From assembly GCF_030272615.1 (NCBI RefSeq), contig NC_081406.1, forward strand, positions 401,092,939-401,156,938: a DNA stretch of 64,000 bases. Reading direction: 5' to 3'. The stretch's first letter is position 1. Each line of letters starts with the position of its first letter. The translations under genes and the position numbers were made by a program. This document shows, piece by piece, positions 36,701 to 48,727 of this stretch. Under the pieces are notes generated by a model. The model did no database searches, had not been told where the DNA came from, and worked only from the letters and a program-made list of their open reading frames with translations. The DNA is from Cryptomeria japonica (Eukaryota > Streptophyta > Pinopsida > Cupressales > Cupressaceae).

Positions 36701-36893
36701 GAGAGCCTACTCCAATGTAGAAGCTATTCTTGCTACTCCTGAAACCTGCATGCTCGACTTAATGGAAGAATTCTATTCCCAGCTATTGTCTACCTCTGAG
36801 TATACAGATAACATACTGGAATCATGGAAGAATGCTCTATCCCAAATGCAGTAGAATTTCAATAATATTTTCATGAGAATAGCCAATGCATGA
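33753..36893 (+). pseudogene. Element E ORF2: large protein of unknown function
   Basis: 1,047 codons in one frame from ATG 33753 (MASISKPVERLMIIAELE) to TGA 36891-36893, interrupted by seven stops (about 34074, 34500, 35820, 36030, 36531, 36672, 36852) and no frameshift. Layout: globular N-terminus to about residue 250; a block at 34640-34830 (MRVRLPEDVVKHFAKDIVFI, then EVNHVLLVGYANTLL) matching F ORF2; a Lys/Glu-rich hinge with basic clusters (PKKRNRK, TPKKVKVV); a domain at 35190-35600; an acidic stretch; and a C-terminal coiled coil from about 36090. Shared order with F and a 412-codon open stretch indicate a real protein. Function unknown; nuclear location is a guess from the basic clusters. 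Confidence 0.75.
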
Positions 36894-37141
36894 ACTTGTT
36901 TAAAATTGTAATATATGATGAGCACTTTGATACAGATTTTCTATATATATATAAATTTTACTTTATCATTTTGGCATTGTTGTCAAAGGGGGAGTAATAA
37001 TATGTATGTGTGTTTTTGAAAATTTTGTATTATGCATGCATTAAGGGGGAGTATTGCATTAAAGGGGAATATGAGTACATATGTAAATATGTTGTGTATG
37101 CACACTTAGCGGTATTGTATTTTTTTTTTCTAAGTGTTGCC

Positions 37142-37162
37142 ATCAATGCCAAAGGGGGAGAT
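37142..37162 (+). other. Polypurine tract of element E
   Basis: gccaaagggggagat directly before the LTR. An additional tract-like copy (tgtcaaagggggag) is at about 36981-36994. Confidence 0.9.
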
Positions 37163-38267
37163 TGTTGGCTTGATGATGATTATCATGTATTCACCACTTG
37201 TTGTCATTAATGAAACACTCTCACACACACATATGATTATATTGACTACCGGTGTAACTTCACAGATTTACACTATTAACCGGTATGTTTAAGTTCTATC
37301 TCTAACCGGTACTCTGTGTCAACCGGTATGTGCCTAAGAGATAACCTATGGTTACATTAAGTCGGCATCCAAATGAAGATAAAGTTGAAGATGAAGATCA
37401 AGTGGAAGATTCCAGGACAATGGTTCACATATTGTGTTCCAACCGGTATTGACTGTTTTAACCGGTATCCATTTTTGTGATGAGTTACTAGCACCATTTG
37501 TTTGGCAGTCATTTTTGTGATGAGTTGTGTTTAAATTTCTAGATACACTGTACCTAGTAAATTGTGTTCCTATGGCCGACATAAGATTTGTATGTCTATT
37601 TAAAGACATCTTAGTGAATCATTTTCATGATGAAGAGAGAACTGATATAGAAGAGGTGATCTATGCAAATACTTTTGATAAAGAGCGATAAGTGTTTAGA
37701 TGGAGAGCAGTGTTGAATGTACTTAGAATGATCTGATCAAGAAAGTCTTGTTCTACTCAGAACAGATCAAATCTTTCTTGTTTTTTTCTAATCATTACAA
37801 CATAATCAAATCCCCTAACTGGGTAAGCTCTAACAAGCTTAATTGTACAAATCCTCTAACAAGGTGATCCATTAGTTTGGATTCTAAAATCCTCCAATAA
37901 GGTTACTCTTAACAGGGTAGTACTCTTAACAGGGTATAAGATTCTAATCAAGCTTGGGATCTCTAACAAGATTCACTCCTAGCAGAGCACTTTGTAAGAC
38001 CTTAACCAGTCATTTTTCTATCACTGCAGATAGTTAACTTGTGATTTCCATCTCACTGTGGTTTTTACCTATTTGGGTTTTCCATGTATAAACACTTGTG
38101 TTATGGTGGATGTTCTACTTTATGTGGATGTTTTTATTTCATTTTGGATAGCATGTATTTGTTCAAATTCTTAGTTAAGTTCATCTACTGGTTAGTGTTT
38201 AAAGTTGTGCGTTTTTTTGTGGCACTGATTCACCCCCCCCCCTTCTTCGTTCTTTTCAAGACCATCA
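37163..38267 (+). repeat. 3' LTR of element E
   Basis: 1,105 bp, TG...CA. It keeps six intact ACCGGT sites at 37248, 37279, 37305, 37322, 37442 and 37461. Otherwise colinear with 30831-31956. Confidence 0.93.
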
Positions 38268-38366
38268 GGTATAAGGAATTTGCATAACATATTGAAGCTA
38301 ATAGAGAGATTGAAGCGAAACAAAATGGCAAAAATTTGAATTTCAGAAAGCTTGAAGGATTCAAAT

Positions 38367-41300
38367 ATGGAGGGTTCTAGTTCCAAAGGCAAGAGGAAGG
38401 TCATTGAGGTTTTTGAGAGTGCCTCAAAGAAGTCCAAAGGTGGAGAAAGTGCGCAGAAGCTTAAGTTAAATCATGACATGATTGACCAAATGAGCTCACC
38501 AGGAGCCAAATCTCGAATATCTAAGGCTAACTTGCCTATCCGTGACAAGTTAGAAAATTATTTTAAGGAGATTGGTGATGTCTGGACCAGGGTTAGAGGC
38601 CATGAATTGTTCTTATATCATTACTGATGAAGGAACAAGCTGACCCCAATCTCAAACCCATAAACAACTAGATTGGGTAAACTAGTGGTCCCTAATGTCT
38701 AAGTAAATATTCGATTGATGAAAACACTGGCTAGGGCTTATAATTCCACAAAAAGATGTCCAATTACCAAATGGTGATGCATTCATCCATCTTTTAGGAA
38801 CCTACCATTCATGAGGTTTTTGGTCTAGGTTTCGAATCAGATGTGCCTCTATCTTTTGAGAAACTGGAAGATCAATATACGAAGATGGAAATTGTATATA
38901 ATGGGTGGAGCCTAGCCATACATAAGGCTAAGAAAGGAAAGTTGATAGATGAAGACAGGCCCCCATTCAACATCAACATTTTTAGGTAGTATCTGCAGTA
39001 TACATATATGGCATGCGGTCAAGTGGGAGGAGTTGAGGTTCTAGATGTGGCTCAAGTTGGACCTTTGGTACTTGCTTCGGATATGCAAATGCATGAGCCA
39101 AGACAATTTGATTATGTTGCCTACATTGTCGAAAAGATCCATGAGGGTTTCTTAACTCTTTAGAATAACCTTGACAAATCTTTTAAGTTTTATTCATTGC
39201 TGATGCATATTATATTCTTTTATGGACAACCCAGGGGATTGTGGCCTGAAGAATTAAAGTTAAATGTTCATGGTAAAGATGGGTAGGAGCAGTCAGTGCA
39301 TTTGTGGGTATCACTGTGGGATTATTGGTTCATGAGATCTCATTAGGTCAAATTTGAGGAGTTTTTTATTTAACCATTATATAGAGCTTTTGGGGTTCCT
39401 TGTGATGGATCATTTTTTGAAGAAATTAAAAGATTCCTTAGACCCCATGAGCATGGAGATACAAGGGTGAATCATAATTGGGGTGATTGGTATGTATGCC
39501 AAGACTTCACATATGTTAGGGTTTTTAGATTTGAAGGTGCTCCCTATGTGCTACCTAAGCTTGTGCCGGACCAAATTGCTTACTTGGAGATTGTGAGACA
39601 AATGAGTGTCTCTAATACATATCATTTTGGGGGTGCCCACAAGCAATTCTTTTTACCTGGGATTGCATTTTGGTGATTTCACCATTGTATCCACAAAGGT
39701 GTATGAAGTTATTGATAAGAGGTTAATAAAAGATTATAATTTCTATAAGCACACCAGTAGAAAAAATTATGACCCGAAGGGCTATATACACCAGAGAAGA
39801 AAAAAGAAGAACCTCGGTGATTATTTTCATGAGCATGTTGAAGCCTTGGATATCTTCAGAAACAAGGAGCATGAAGAAGCCATGCAAATTTTTTAGGATT
39901 TAAATCAGAAATTGGAAGAAAAAGGACAGAGACTGCAGGAGATGGATGAAGAAGAAGAATCTGAAAGAGAATCAGGTGAGAATGAGGCTATTTCAAGATT
40001 TAAAATGCCTGATAAGGAAGATGAACTTGGAGCACAAGACCAAATTGTTTCAAGGATGGATGTTGATCTAGATGTTACGCTAGATGAGCATACATCTTTT
40101 GTGTTAGATGATGAATTCATTAGGTTGGAGGAGTTTAAGTCCTTCTTATATCATTTTAAAGAAAAGAAGTTAAGAGAATCAATGCCAGGTGTGACACTAG
40201 AAAATGAAGTAGAGATGCTTGGAAAGATGAAGGCAGAGATTAATGCAGAAGTAGAAGGCATGACCCCTCAAGGGGGAAGGCAACTTCTTGTAGAGGAAAG
40301 AATTATTCTCTTTCCAATTTGGGATCTTAGTGCATCCTTTATTTTTGATAGCCTATTGGATTCATATAAAAAAGAATTCAAGTTAGACATTCAGGGTGTG
40401 AATGATATTTTCATTAGATCAAGATATGATCAAGATAATGAGGCTATGCGTTTGTGGATCCTCTATCCTCCGAATAAGAAGCTTAAGATTATAGATGTGG
40501 AAAAGGCCTTTGGTCACATGATGAAGTTAAAGGTTTGTGAAGTGGATCCCATGGTCACAGCGGATATGGGAATTGACATTTCTAAATTAAATAAGGCATA
40601 GATGAAGATGTTGGTAAGAGAGACAGGGAAATACAAGTCACTATATGAGGAACTCTTGAGAAGTAGAGGCTAGCATGTACCCCGAATAGAAGATGAATCA
40701 AAACTATAAAAAAAGTGTGAGGAATTTCATAAAGAGAACAAGAAGTTGAAGGAGGGAATGCAAAACATAAGGGCAGACACAGCATGTGTCTTACTGTCAA
40801 ACTGGTTTGAAAAGCTAAATGGAGTTCTTGAAGACTTCTAGATAGTTTACCAGAAGAATATGGACAATAGTTTATCACATAAGAGAATTTATGATAGATT
40901 ACATATGCTCCTGAAGGATAAGAAGGCTAGTCAGATAGACATTGCTATTATTGAAAAAATTCAAAGGTTGATGAAAAAACATTAGAAGTTCAATGCAACC
41001 TTGAACGTTGAATATGAGGATTGTCAGGAAATTGTGCAGCACGTTATTCCAAAGGTGATGGATGAAGTAGAATAGATTAAGGACAAGAATGTATGGATTG
41101 TAGAATGTCAATCATTACTTAATGCTTCCCTGGGTATTGCATGGGCTGACACCTTGCACATGGTAGAGATAGTGGACCAGTTGGAAACTTTTATGACAAT
41201 AGAGATGGCAGTGAGGGATATCATCTTCAACTCGAGCACTTACAAGGATGAGGCCTACCTTTAGCATATTTAGAAATGTGGCTTGATCCTGGATGGATAA
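38367..41300 (+). pseudogene. Decayed unknown ORF G, about 970 codons
   Basis: Starts at ATG 38367 (MEGSSSKGKRKVIEV; basic, NLS-like), shifts frame near 38630-38650, runs in a second frame to about 39670, then returns to the first frame to TAA 41298-41300. More than a dozen stops interrupt it, many TAG. Segments: globular middle (FFYGQPRGLWPEE, about 39220; VNHNWGDWYVCQDFTYVRVF, about 39467; GGAHKQFFLPG), acidic hinge (EMDEEEESERES, about 39940), an IILFPIWDLSASFIFDSL region (about 40300) and a C-terminal helical part. No known domain recognised. It resembles E/F ORF2 only in layout and may be the remnant of another retroelement. Confidence 0.55.
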
Positions 41301-42336
41301 AGTTAGCTTGTGTCAATTGTATTGTGTTTTTTAATATTGTTAGTTGTTGTGACAGTTAGGGAGTTATTAGTTAAGTTTTTGTTAGTTTTTAGTTTGTACT
41401 AGTGAAAGAGAGTGTCCTTTCATTTGTGTATTTTGAGTCACATATGTATAGAGAGTCATTTTTGTGTAAGGGAGAGAGGATTAGAATTTACAAAGTTTCT
41501 ATCTTTCGGATTGTTTTGTTGGGACTAGTAGTGTTATGTAAAGCAAGTCTGTAGAAATGAAAAGTCATTTTGTGCAAGCAAGAATATCATGAAGTACCTG
41601 TAAGTCTGTATATCTTTTTATTACAAAACTAATATATAAGATTCATTGTCTTTATCTTCAGATCATTTTATGTTACATGGTGTTGATGAATCAAGTTCTT
41701 TGGATAAATCTAATTAATATTTATTGTAGTGTGCCATCACATGTTTTTATGTAGGAAACATAATTATTTTTGTTATTCTTGTAACACATAATGAAACCAT
41801 TGCAGTGATAGTCTTGCATATTTATGAGTTTTTCAAACTGTCTCCAAAGTTAATTACAAATATCTGTCCACTAAGTAACATGCAAATTTTGAGATAAGGC
41901 ATTGGTCTATCATCAATTTTTGTGAGTAAATTTGATGCGCATAAGGTCCTCATCAGGGAAACATACTTCTTATTCCTATTAGTATTGTATTTTCATAAGT
42001 ACTTAAGGTTCCAACAATATTCTTTTATAAGCATTCATTCACTATTAATTACATTCAAATTTTCAGATTAAAGTAAAGTTAAAAGAAGATAATAAAGCAC
42101 AGTTGTAAGAAACATTTTGCCATTCTTGCAAATAGCTAATTTGATAAGATTATGTTCACTATAAAGAAGTCTCTTTGTGCTTCAGAGATTAAGGTATACC
42201 CACCTAGGTCTAGTGGAGCCTAAAGTGCGAAGGAATTTGGTCTTCAACCATTCATGTTTGTTGGCCAAGGTTGATTGAGAATTCAGTAAGAGATTTGGCA
42301 AAGCTCTAAGATTTCCAATCTGTGGTTTTGGGAACC
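41301..42336. other. No feature seen
   Basis: AT-rich, no long ORF, no clear repeat. It may be 3' sequence of the G element or older decayed DNA. Confidence 0.4.
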
Positions 42337-43107
42337 AACACGGTGGTTATTCTTCTAGGCTATGGACCATTTTATGTAATGTGTTGGTTGATGCTCTTGA
42401 TATGTTACCAGTTGGATTTATTGTTTGGTTTATGTTGTTTTAGTCTTAGGTCGACTTGGTTTATCATGGGTTTGCAGGATTATGTAATAGATTTATTGTA
42501 TTATCTTTTAGGTGGCCAACCTAATTGTTTAGGTCTCGGGCTGGTATAAATATGATGTAAGATCTCTTTGTAGATCATGGGATAAAATTTATGGGATTAT
42601 CTATGTGTGAATAATGTTGTAATCATATGAAAAGGTTTTGGTCGATCATTGGTGATCGAATTGTGTTTGTGTAAGAGGTTTAAGACCTCTGGTATTGAGC
42701 TTAACCAGAACTATACTCAAGCATAGGAGATGCTATTATTGCAGTTCAATCTTCATTCCAGATTGTAGTCTGATGTTTTCTATTGTCAGTGAGTCTCTTT
42801 TTGTGATGAGCAGTGCACTCTAGGTTGTTGGCCTTCCTGCATGTGCATGCCCCTTATTATAATATTTATTCATCTGATCCATGGATAGATATTGTGGGTC
42901 TCCAATCCCATCGTGGTTTTTCCTCTTTGAGGTTTTCCACATATAATTTTGTGGTGTTATGATGTTCATATTTATGGTTGCATTGTTGCTTATTGTTATA
43001 TGCTTTTATGTTTACTGGTTCATAAGTTGTGGTGTTTATAAGGTTAAATTTCTCCATTCCGGTAGAACATTGATTCACCCCCCTCTCAATGTTCTTGGAT
43101 CCCAACA
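42337..43107 (+). repeat. 5'-truncated H-family copia LTR
   Basis: Homologous to the second part of the LTR at 51706-52970: taggtggccaacctaattg, ctcgggctggtataaatatg, aagacctctggtattgagc. It has the block at 42785-42855 shared with element F, the ggttttccacatataat module, and ends cacccccctctc...cccaaca. The first about 430 bp of the LTR are missing. Pol coding sequence follows immediately. Confidence 0.75.
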
Positions 43108-44841
43108 TATTCATGTGATGAAGATGAAGTTCAGTCAGAAAATAAACTGGGAGAAGAATCCAACAAGACCCCTAATAGATATGTGCAAAAAATCCTCCCG
43201 GAAGAGAAGATTATAGGAAATAAAAGTGACGGTGTACAAACTCGAAGAAGACTTGCCCAAAACAATGAACAATTAAATTTATGCCTCATGACTTAAATGG
43301 AACCCAAAACATTCAATGAGGCCAAAAAAAGTAAAAAATGGATGGATTCTATGGAAGAAGAGCTATAGAAGATTGAAAAGAATAGGACTTGGGAATTAGT
43401 TCCTAGACTAGCACATAAGAATGTCATATAGGTACTAAATGGGTCTACCGGAACAAGATGAATGAAGAAGGTAAGATTGTCAGGCATAAAGAAAAGTTAG
43501 TGTGCAGAGGGTTTTCTCAAGTAGAAGGAATTGATTTTGAAGAAACATTTGCACTGGTTGCAAGAATAGAGGTTAGTAGAATGTTCTTAGCATTATCTTC
43601 CTTCAAAAGATACAATGTATATCAAAACAATGTCAAGTCTGCTTTCTTGAATGGTAATTTGGAAGAAGAAGTATACATAGAACAACCAAAAGGTTTTTTA
43701 CTACATGATGATGAAACTTTTGTATGCCGGATGAAGAAAGCATTGTATGGTTTAAAGCAGGCTCCAAGAGCATGGTACTCAAGTTTGGATAAGTATCTTA
43801 AGGAGCAAGGTTTCAGAAAGGGAAGTGTAGATAGTAATTTGTAAATAAAAACAGATGGAAATCACTTGGTTATTGTTGTTTTATATGTGGATGATATAAT
43901 TTTTGGAGGCAACAAGGATATATTGTGTAAAGAGTTTGTTGATCAGATGCAAGCAAAGTTTGAGATGTCAATGCTTGGAGAGTTGTCGTATTTTCTTGGT
44001 TTACAAATTTTACAGCAAGATAAATGACTATTTATCTCTCAAACCAAGTAATGTCAGAGATATGTTGAAGAAGTTTCAGATGGAAGACAACAAACTGGTA
44101 AGTACCCCCATGGTGACCGAATGCAAGTTGAGCAAGGTTGATGAGTCACTAGAAGTGGATCAGACCCTATATAGATCCATGATTGGTTGTCTTTTATACC
44201 TTACTGCCTTAAGACCGGATATAGTGTAGGTAGTATGTATGGTGGCAAGATTTCAAGATGCACCTAAACAATCACATGAGAATTTAGTTAGAAGAATATT
44301 CAGGTACCTACAAGGAACACTTAATTATGGCTTATGGTATCCAAAGCAAGGAGATTTCACTTCGCAGGCCTACATTGATACTGATTGGGCAGGTTGTATT
44401 AATGAATGGAAAATCACAATCAGTGGTGCATTCCTTTTAGGTGACTGGTTAGTTTCATGGCACAACAAGAAGCAAGATTCAGTCTCCTTATCTACTGCCG
44501 AGGAAGAATATATTGTTGTTGCTACATGTTGTTCTCAAGTGTTATCAATGAAGCAAACTCTGAAGGACATTCAGATAGAAATATCTGATCCTTTTTCAAT
44601 CCGGTGTGATAACTCAAGTGCCATCAACATTTCAAAGAATCTGGTTATGCACTCAAGGACAAAGTACATTGCTATCAAACACCACTTTCTCAGAGAGAAG
44701 GTTGCAGAGAAATAAGTGAAGGTAGAATATGTTCTTACAAGTGAAAATGTTGTTGATATCTTCACAAAACATCTATCGGTAAACACATTTGAATATCTAA
44801 GACACAAGTTAGGAGTTTTCTCAACAACATTATGCACTTAA
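43108..44841 (+). pseudogene. Ty1/copia reverse transcriptase-RNase H fragment
   Basis: Begins in the region preceding RT (IIGNKSDGVQTRRRLAQ), then KLVCRGFSQVEGIDFEETFA, SAFLNGNLEEEVYIEQPKGF, ALYGLKQAPRAWYSSLDKYL, the catalytic YVDD (LYVDDIIFGG, about 43885), a connection segment, and RNase H with DTDWAGC, SLSTAEEEYI and CDNSSAI. It ends KLGVFSTTLCT, TAA at 44839-44841. Several stops and at least two frame changes (for example near 44030 and 44225) break it. Gag, protease and integrase are absent because the LTR at the left is joined directly to it. Confidence 0.9.
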
Positions 44842-45409
44842 TTGTGTATGGAGATCTGTGGTTCAGGGGGAGTTAATATCCATACATTTTTTGACTCTTG
44901 AACCATATGTTGTACTCAAGGGGAGAGTACGCATCCCTAGCTTGTTTTTGATTTCTTAGTTGTGTCAATTGTCTCTTCAATTCATAAGATTGGCAAAAAA
45001 TTTAGTATCAAAGAGGAAATCAGGTTTGGGACTTTGGCATGTTGTGTATTCAATTTGTTTATCTACCAAAGTCACAATCAGCTTGACTGAGAGAGTAACT
45101 TCATCAGGGAGAATGTGATCCTCGGTCTGTGTTTGTGGTTATTTTTGAGTGTCTATTCAATTTGTACTTAATAAAAATCACAAATCGGACCACAAGGTGA
45201 AAGGGAAAAGTAGTCCGACCTATCGGGAGATAAAGTATAGTAGTTCATGAATTACCTACAAAGGGGAATACCTCAGAAAGATGTCATGGCCCTTTGTCAT
45301 TGTTGTCAAAGGGGGAGAATGTTGACATTGGAAAAAGTTCACAGTTGGAGATAGTGCATATTGTGAGCCCAATAATCTGGGTGCTGCCATCAATGCCAAA
45401 GGGGGAGAT
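44842..45409 (+). other. 3' non-coding region and polypurine tract of the copia element
   Basis: Contains purine-rich repeats (ggttcagggggagttaat at about 44862; gtcaaagggggagaatg at about 45305) and the terminal tract gccaaagggggagat at 45395-45409 directly before an LTR. Its last 25 bases match the same region of elements E and F. Confidence 0.8.
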
Positions 45410-46994
45410 TGTTGGCATTGTATTATCATTGATGTCAACCAGTATGCAAGATATTGTTACCAGCATTGGATATTGTTGCCTTGTTGATGTCAATTGGTAT
45501 GGGTTGGCAACCGGTATGGGTTGTCAATCAGTAAGTTTACCAATCGGTAAGCAAGAAAACCCAGTAAGTGTAGTCTGATATAACATGACCTAATCGACAT
45601 AATAATTAAGTGCACAATATGAAGGTTAATTGGTTAGTGTATACTGGTAGCATGTTCGGTTGATGACACAAGTTGAATCGACACAATCAAGTGAGCTGGA
45701 TGCTCACATTGATGTCACATGAACTCCAGGTGGCGAACATGCAGTGGTTGGTAAATGGTGCGCCAACGACGTAGTTGCCGAGTAAGTCTGTATTTATGTT
45801 GATTGTGAAAATAATGGATCAGTTGCAGAGTATTACAGCTTAAAGTAGATCGAAGGGCAAAAATTTGATTCTCTAACATCATGATAAAAACAAGATATCT
45901 AATCATCTTGTTGATCTAGAGAAGGAAAGTGCTAGATCATTTATTGATCGAAAAAATCAAGATTGATGAACAGAGTCCAACTTACTAAATACAGTAAACA
46001 ATTCATAGGAAGAATAAAAAGAGGACAAAGCTTTTTGATTTACTATTGTAGGCTGTCGATTTGAGAAAGATAAGATCCAATTTGATTTAGATCAAGGTCG
46101 GTGAAGAAAATCCTAAGCATGTGAAGTTTGAGTTTTTGTTTTGGGGGGAAAGTATATATAAATATGCAGATCAAAAACTTTAATATGTTGAGAGAGGTGA
46201 TACTTGATGAAAGATTTTTGAAAAAGTGAATCTCTATTAGGAAAGATTTGATCAGTCTTAGTGTGATAGAAAATATTGAAGGGACTTAGTGTTAGAGAAG
46301 TATCGGTAAGGAAGGTTTAACCAAAAAGGATTAAGGTAACTGACAAACTATTACAGAGTATAATAGTGAGTTAAACCAATAGTATCTGAACCTGTAAGAG
46401 ATCAACAAAGATTGAAGGAGAGCGTAGTGAGTTTTAGAAGAAGATCTGGCAAGACTGAAACTAAGTTGATAGAGGATTTAGAAAGTAAGAATAGAAGGCT
46501 GGTAGAATAGAGAAGTAGTGAAACAAAAAAAAAGTTTAACCGATAGAGTGAATAGATTTCAGGCGTTACAAAATTTATTTGTAACCAGGTGTTTATCATT
46601 GTATTGATTTTATATCTCATTGTATTTCACTAAATAGGTGCTCGGTGCAGGGGTTGGTGCTCCTTGAGTTGGTGCTCAAAATAGAATAGGGGTTGGTGCT
46701 CCTTTGGGTAGGTGCCCATAAATTGCTAAGGGTTGGTACTCCTTGGGTTGGTGCCCTAAACATTATAAAACTATTATTTCTCTTTGAGGCTGGATTGGAG
46801 CAGTAGATCTCCAGTAGATTTTCTCACTGAGGTTTTTCCCACTTTGGGTTTTCCTTGTATATTCGGTGTTATGTGATGTGCTCATGTGTGTGATTGCTTT
46901 TAGTACTTTCATTATCTTACCGATTTCACACATTGTTTGAAATTGTTTATAATCATTGAATCACCCCCCTCTCAGTGATATCTTATGTTTTACA
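45410..46994 (+). repeat. J-family copia LTR (3' LTR)
   Basis: About 1,585 bp from TGTTGGCATTG to tatgttttaca, with accggt/accagt motifs near its start, the tttgggttttccttgtata module (about 46845) and cacccccctctcagtg (about 46963). A three-unit 39-bp repeat lies at 46651-46767. The left LTR of the composite is a different family (H), so this is not a simple two-LTR element. Confidence 0.78.
46651..46767 (+). repeat. 39-bp tandem repeat inside J LTR, three copies
   Basis: Units start gggttggtgctcc (third copy gggttggtactcc) at 46651, 46690 and 46729. Confidence 0.85.
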
Positions 46995-48727
46995 ATTTTT
47001 GAGTACTTCATCCAATTATTTCCCTCAAGGTAATGGACAAGGTGAGTTCACTAACAATAACTTGATTAGGATAATTAAGAGAACAGTGGAGGACAATCAG
47101 AGAACTTGGCACAATTAGCTGAAGAAATCATTATGGGTTGATAGGATAACACCTAAAAGAGCTATAGGTATTTCTCCCTATGTTCATGTTTATGGTAAGG
47201 AAGCAAGGCTTCCAATTTCCATTGAATTACCAACACTAAAATTTGATTAAGGAGTTGGAAATGATGGAAGAGGAACCCATGCAAATCAGATTGGCATAAC
47301 TTATGGAGTTGGAAGAGGTAAGAAATAATGTATTACAAACCATTGAAAATCACCAAGCTTAAATGAAAAGAACATTTGACAAGAAGGCCCCTAAGAGTCT
47401 TCAATGAGGGCGATCTAGTCCTTAAATGGGATAAGCTGAAAAGTAGGTCCGGAAAGAACACTAAATTGTTTCCTATGTGGAGTGGTCCTTGTTGGCTTGA
47501 TGATGATTGTAATAAATGACTTCATATGTTGTCATTGATTGAACATGTACACACACACACAAGTTCACATTGTCTATCGGTATTACTTCTAAAGTTACTT
47601 GTATTGCAACCGGTATTGGAAGTTTAGTTTATAATGGTTTAGAGAGTGTCAAACTGGTACATGTAGACAACCGGTATATGCAAAAAATAACTTGACATCA
47701 ACTTGAAGATTCAACGGAGATCATCAAAGAAAAAAATGGAGGACAATCAATTTACATGTTTAACTCCAACTGGTATTGGTGTTCCAATTGGTATTCATTG
47801 ATTGTGTGATGAGTTATCACCGGTTGTGATGAGTTACCCTAACTGACAAATTTTGGTGGTAATTTGTGATGAGTTATGTTTGATTGTCCAGATACACTGC
47901 ACCTAGGAAATTGTGATATGATTTCCAAGTCAACATGAAATCGAAATGTCTATATAATGACATTATGATGAACTATTTTAAATATATGATATGAGATGAT
48001 TTGATGTGAGATATAAGTGTTAAGTTATTAAAGGCATTGCAAAATATTTTGGTGATGCCGTTTTGAGTGCACAGAAGAGGATCTATTCAAACAAGTTGTG
48101 CTACTTCTAGATCACACCACCTATTCTTTTCTAATCACTACAATAGTCAAATCCCCTAACCGAGTAAGCTCTAACAAGATTCATTGTACAAATCCTTTAA
48201 CAAGGTGATCCATTAGTTTGGATTCTAAAATCCTCTACCAAGGTTACTCCTAACAAGGTACTACCTTTAATAGGGTATAACTCCTAATAGAGCTTTGGGA
48301 TCTTTAACAAGACTTGCTCCTAGTAGAGCCCCTTTTGTAGACCTTAACCGGTCAGTTATCTATTACTGTAGATAGTTTAACTTGTGAGTCCCATCACACT
48401 ATGGTTTTTCCCATTTGGGTTTTCCACATATAAACACTTGTGTTATGGTGGATGTTTTACTTATTGTGGATTCTTTAATATCATTTTGGATTGCATGTAT
48501 AGTGTTGAGTAAACTTGTTAAGTATATCTATCAGTTAGTGTTTAAAGTAGTATTGTTTTTGGTATCACTGATTCACCCCCCCCCCCCCCCCCTCAGTGCT
48601 TTATAAGTCTATCAGTCCTTACATGATCATAAAATGCAAGCCACACAATGCCTTTCAACTATCTAACTTGGAAGGAGAGGAGCTTCCTATCCCAGTCAAT
48701 GGGATACACCTCAAGCTTTGTTATTGA
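46995..48727 (+). pseudogene. Ty3/gypsy integrase C-terminal fragment split by a solo LTR
   Basis: Left part (46995-47489) reads YFPQGNGQGEFTNNNL, which contains the third catalytic acidic residue of the DDE triad, then LWVDRITPKRA, YVHVYGKEARLPIS and FNEGDLVLKWDK. The solo LTR at 47490-48614 interrupts it. After one target-duplication copy the same frame resumes at 48615 (YMIIKCKPHNAFQLSN) and ends at TGA 48725-48727. A frame change near 47245 and several stops are also present. Upstream pol was removed or displaced by the copia composite at its left. Non-chromovirus gypsy by motif wording. Confidence 0.82.
47490..48614 (+). repeat. Solo LTR, family E
   Basis: 1,125 bp starting TGTTGGCTTGATGATG and ending ctatca, flanked by perfect 5-bp duplications gtcct (47485-47489 and 48615-48619). 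No internal sequence follows or precedes it. It arose by recombination between the LTRs of a complete E-family element. Confidence 0.93.

Larger units (their letters stand above)
30831..38267 (+). mobile_element. Element E: pol-less LTR retrotransposon, complete ends
   Basis: 7.44 kb with LTRs 30831-31956 and 37163-38267, a perfect 5-bp target duplication ggtat (30826-30830 and 38268-38272), a tRNA-iMet primer site and a polypurine tract. The 5.2-kb interior encodes ORF1 and ORF2 only, with no protease, integrase or RT motif. It is non-autonomous and parallel in design to element F. Confidence 0.93.
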
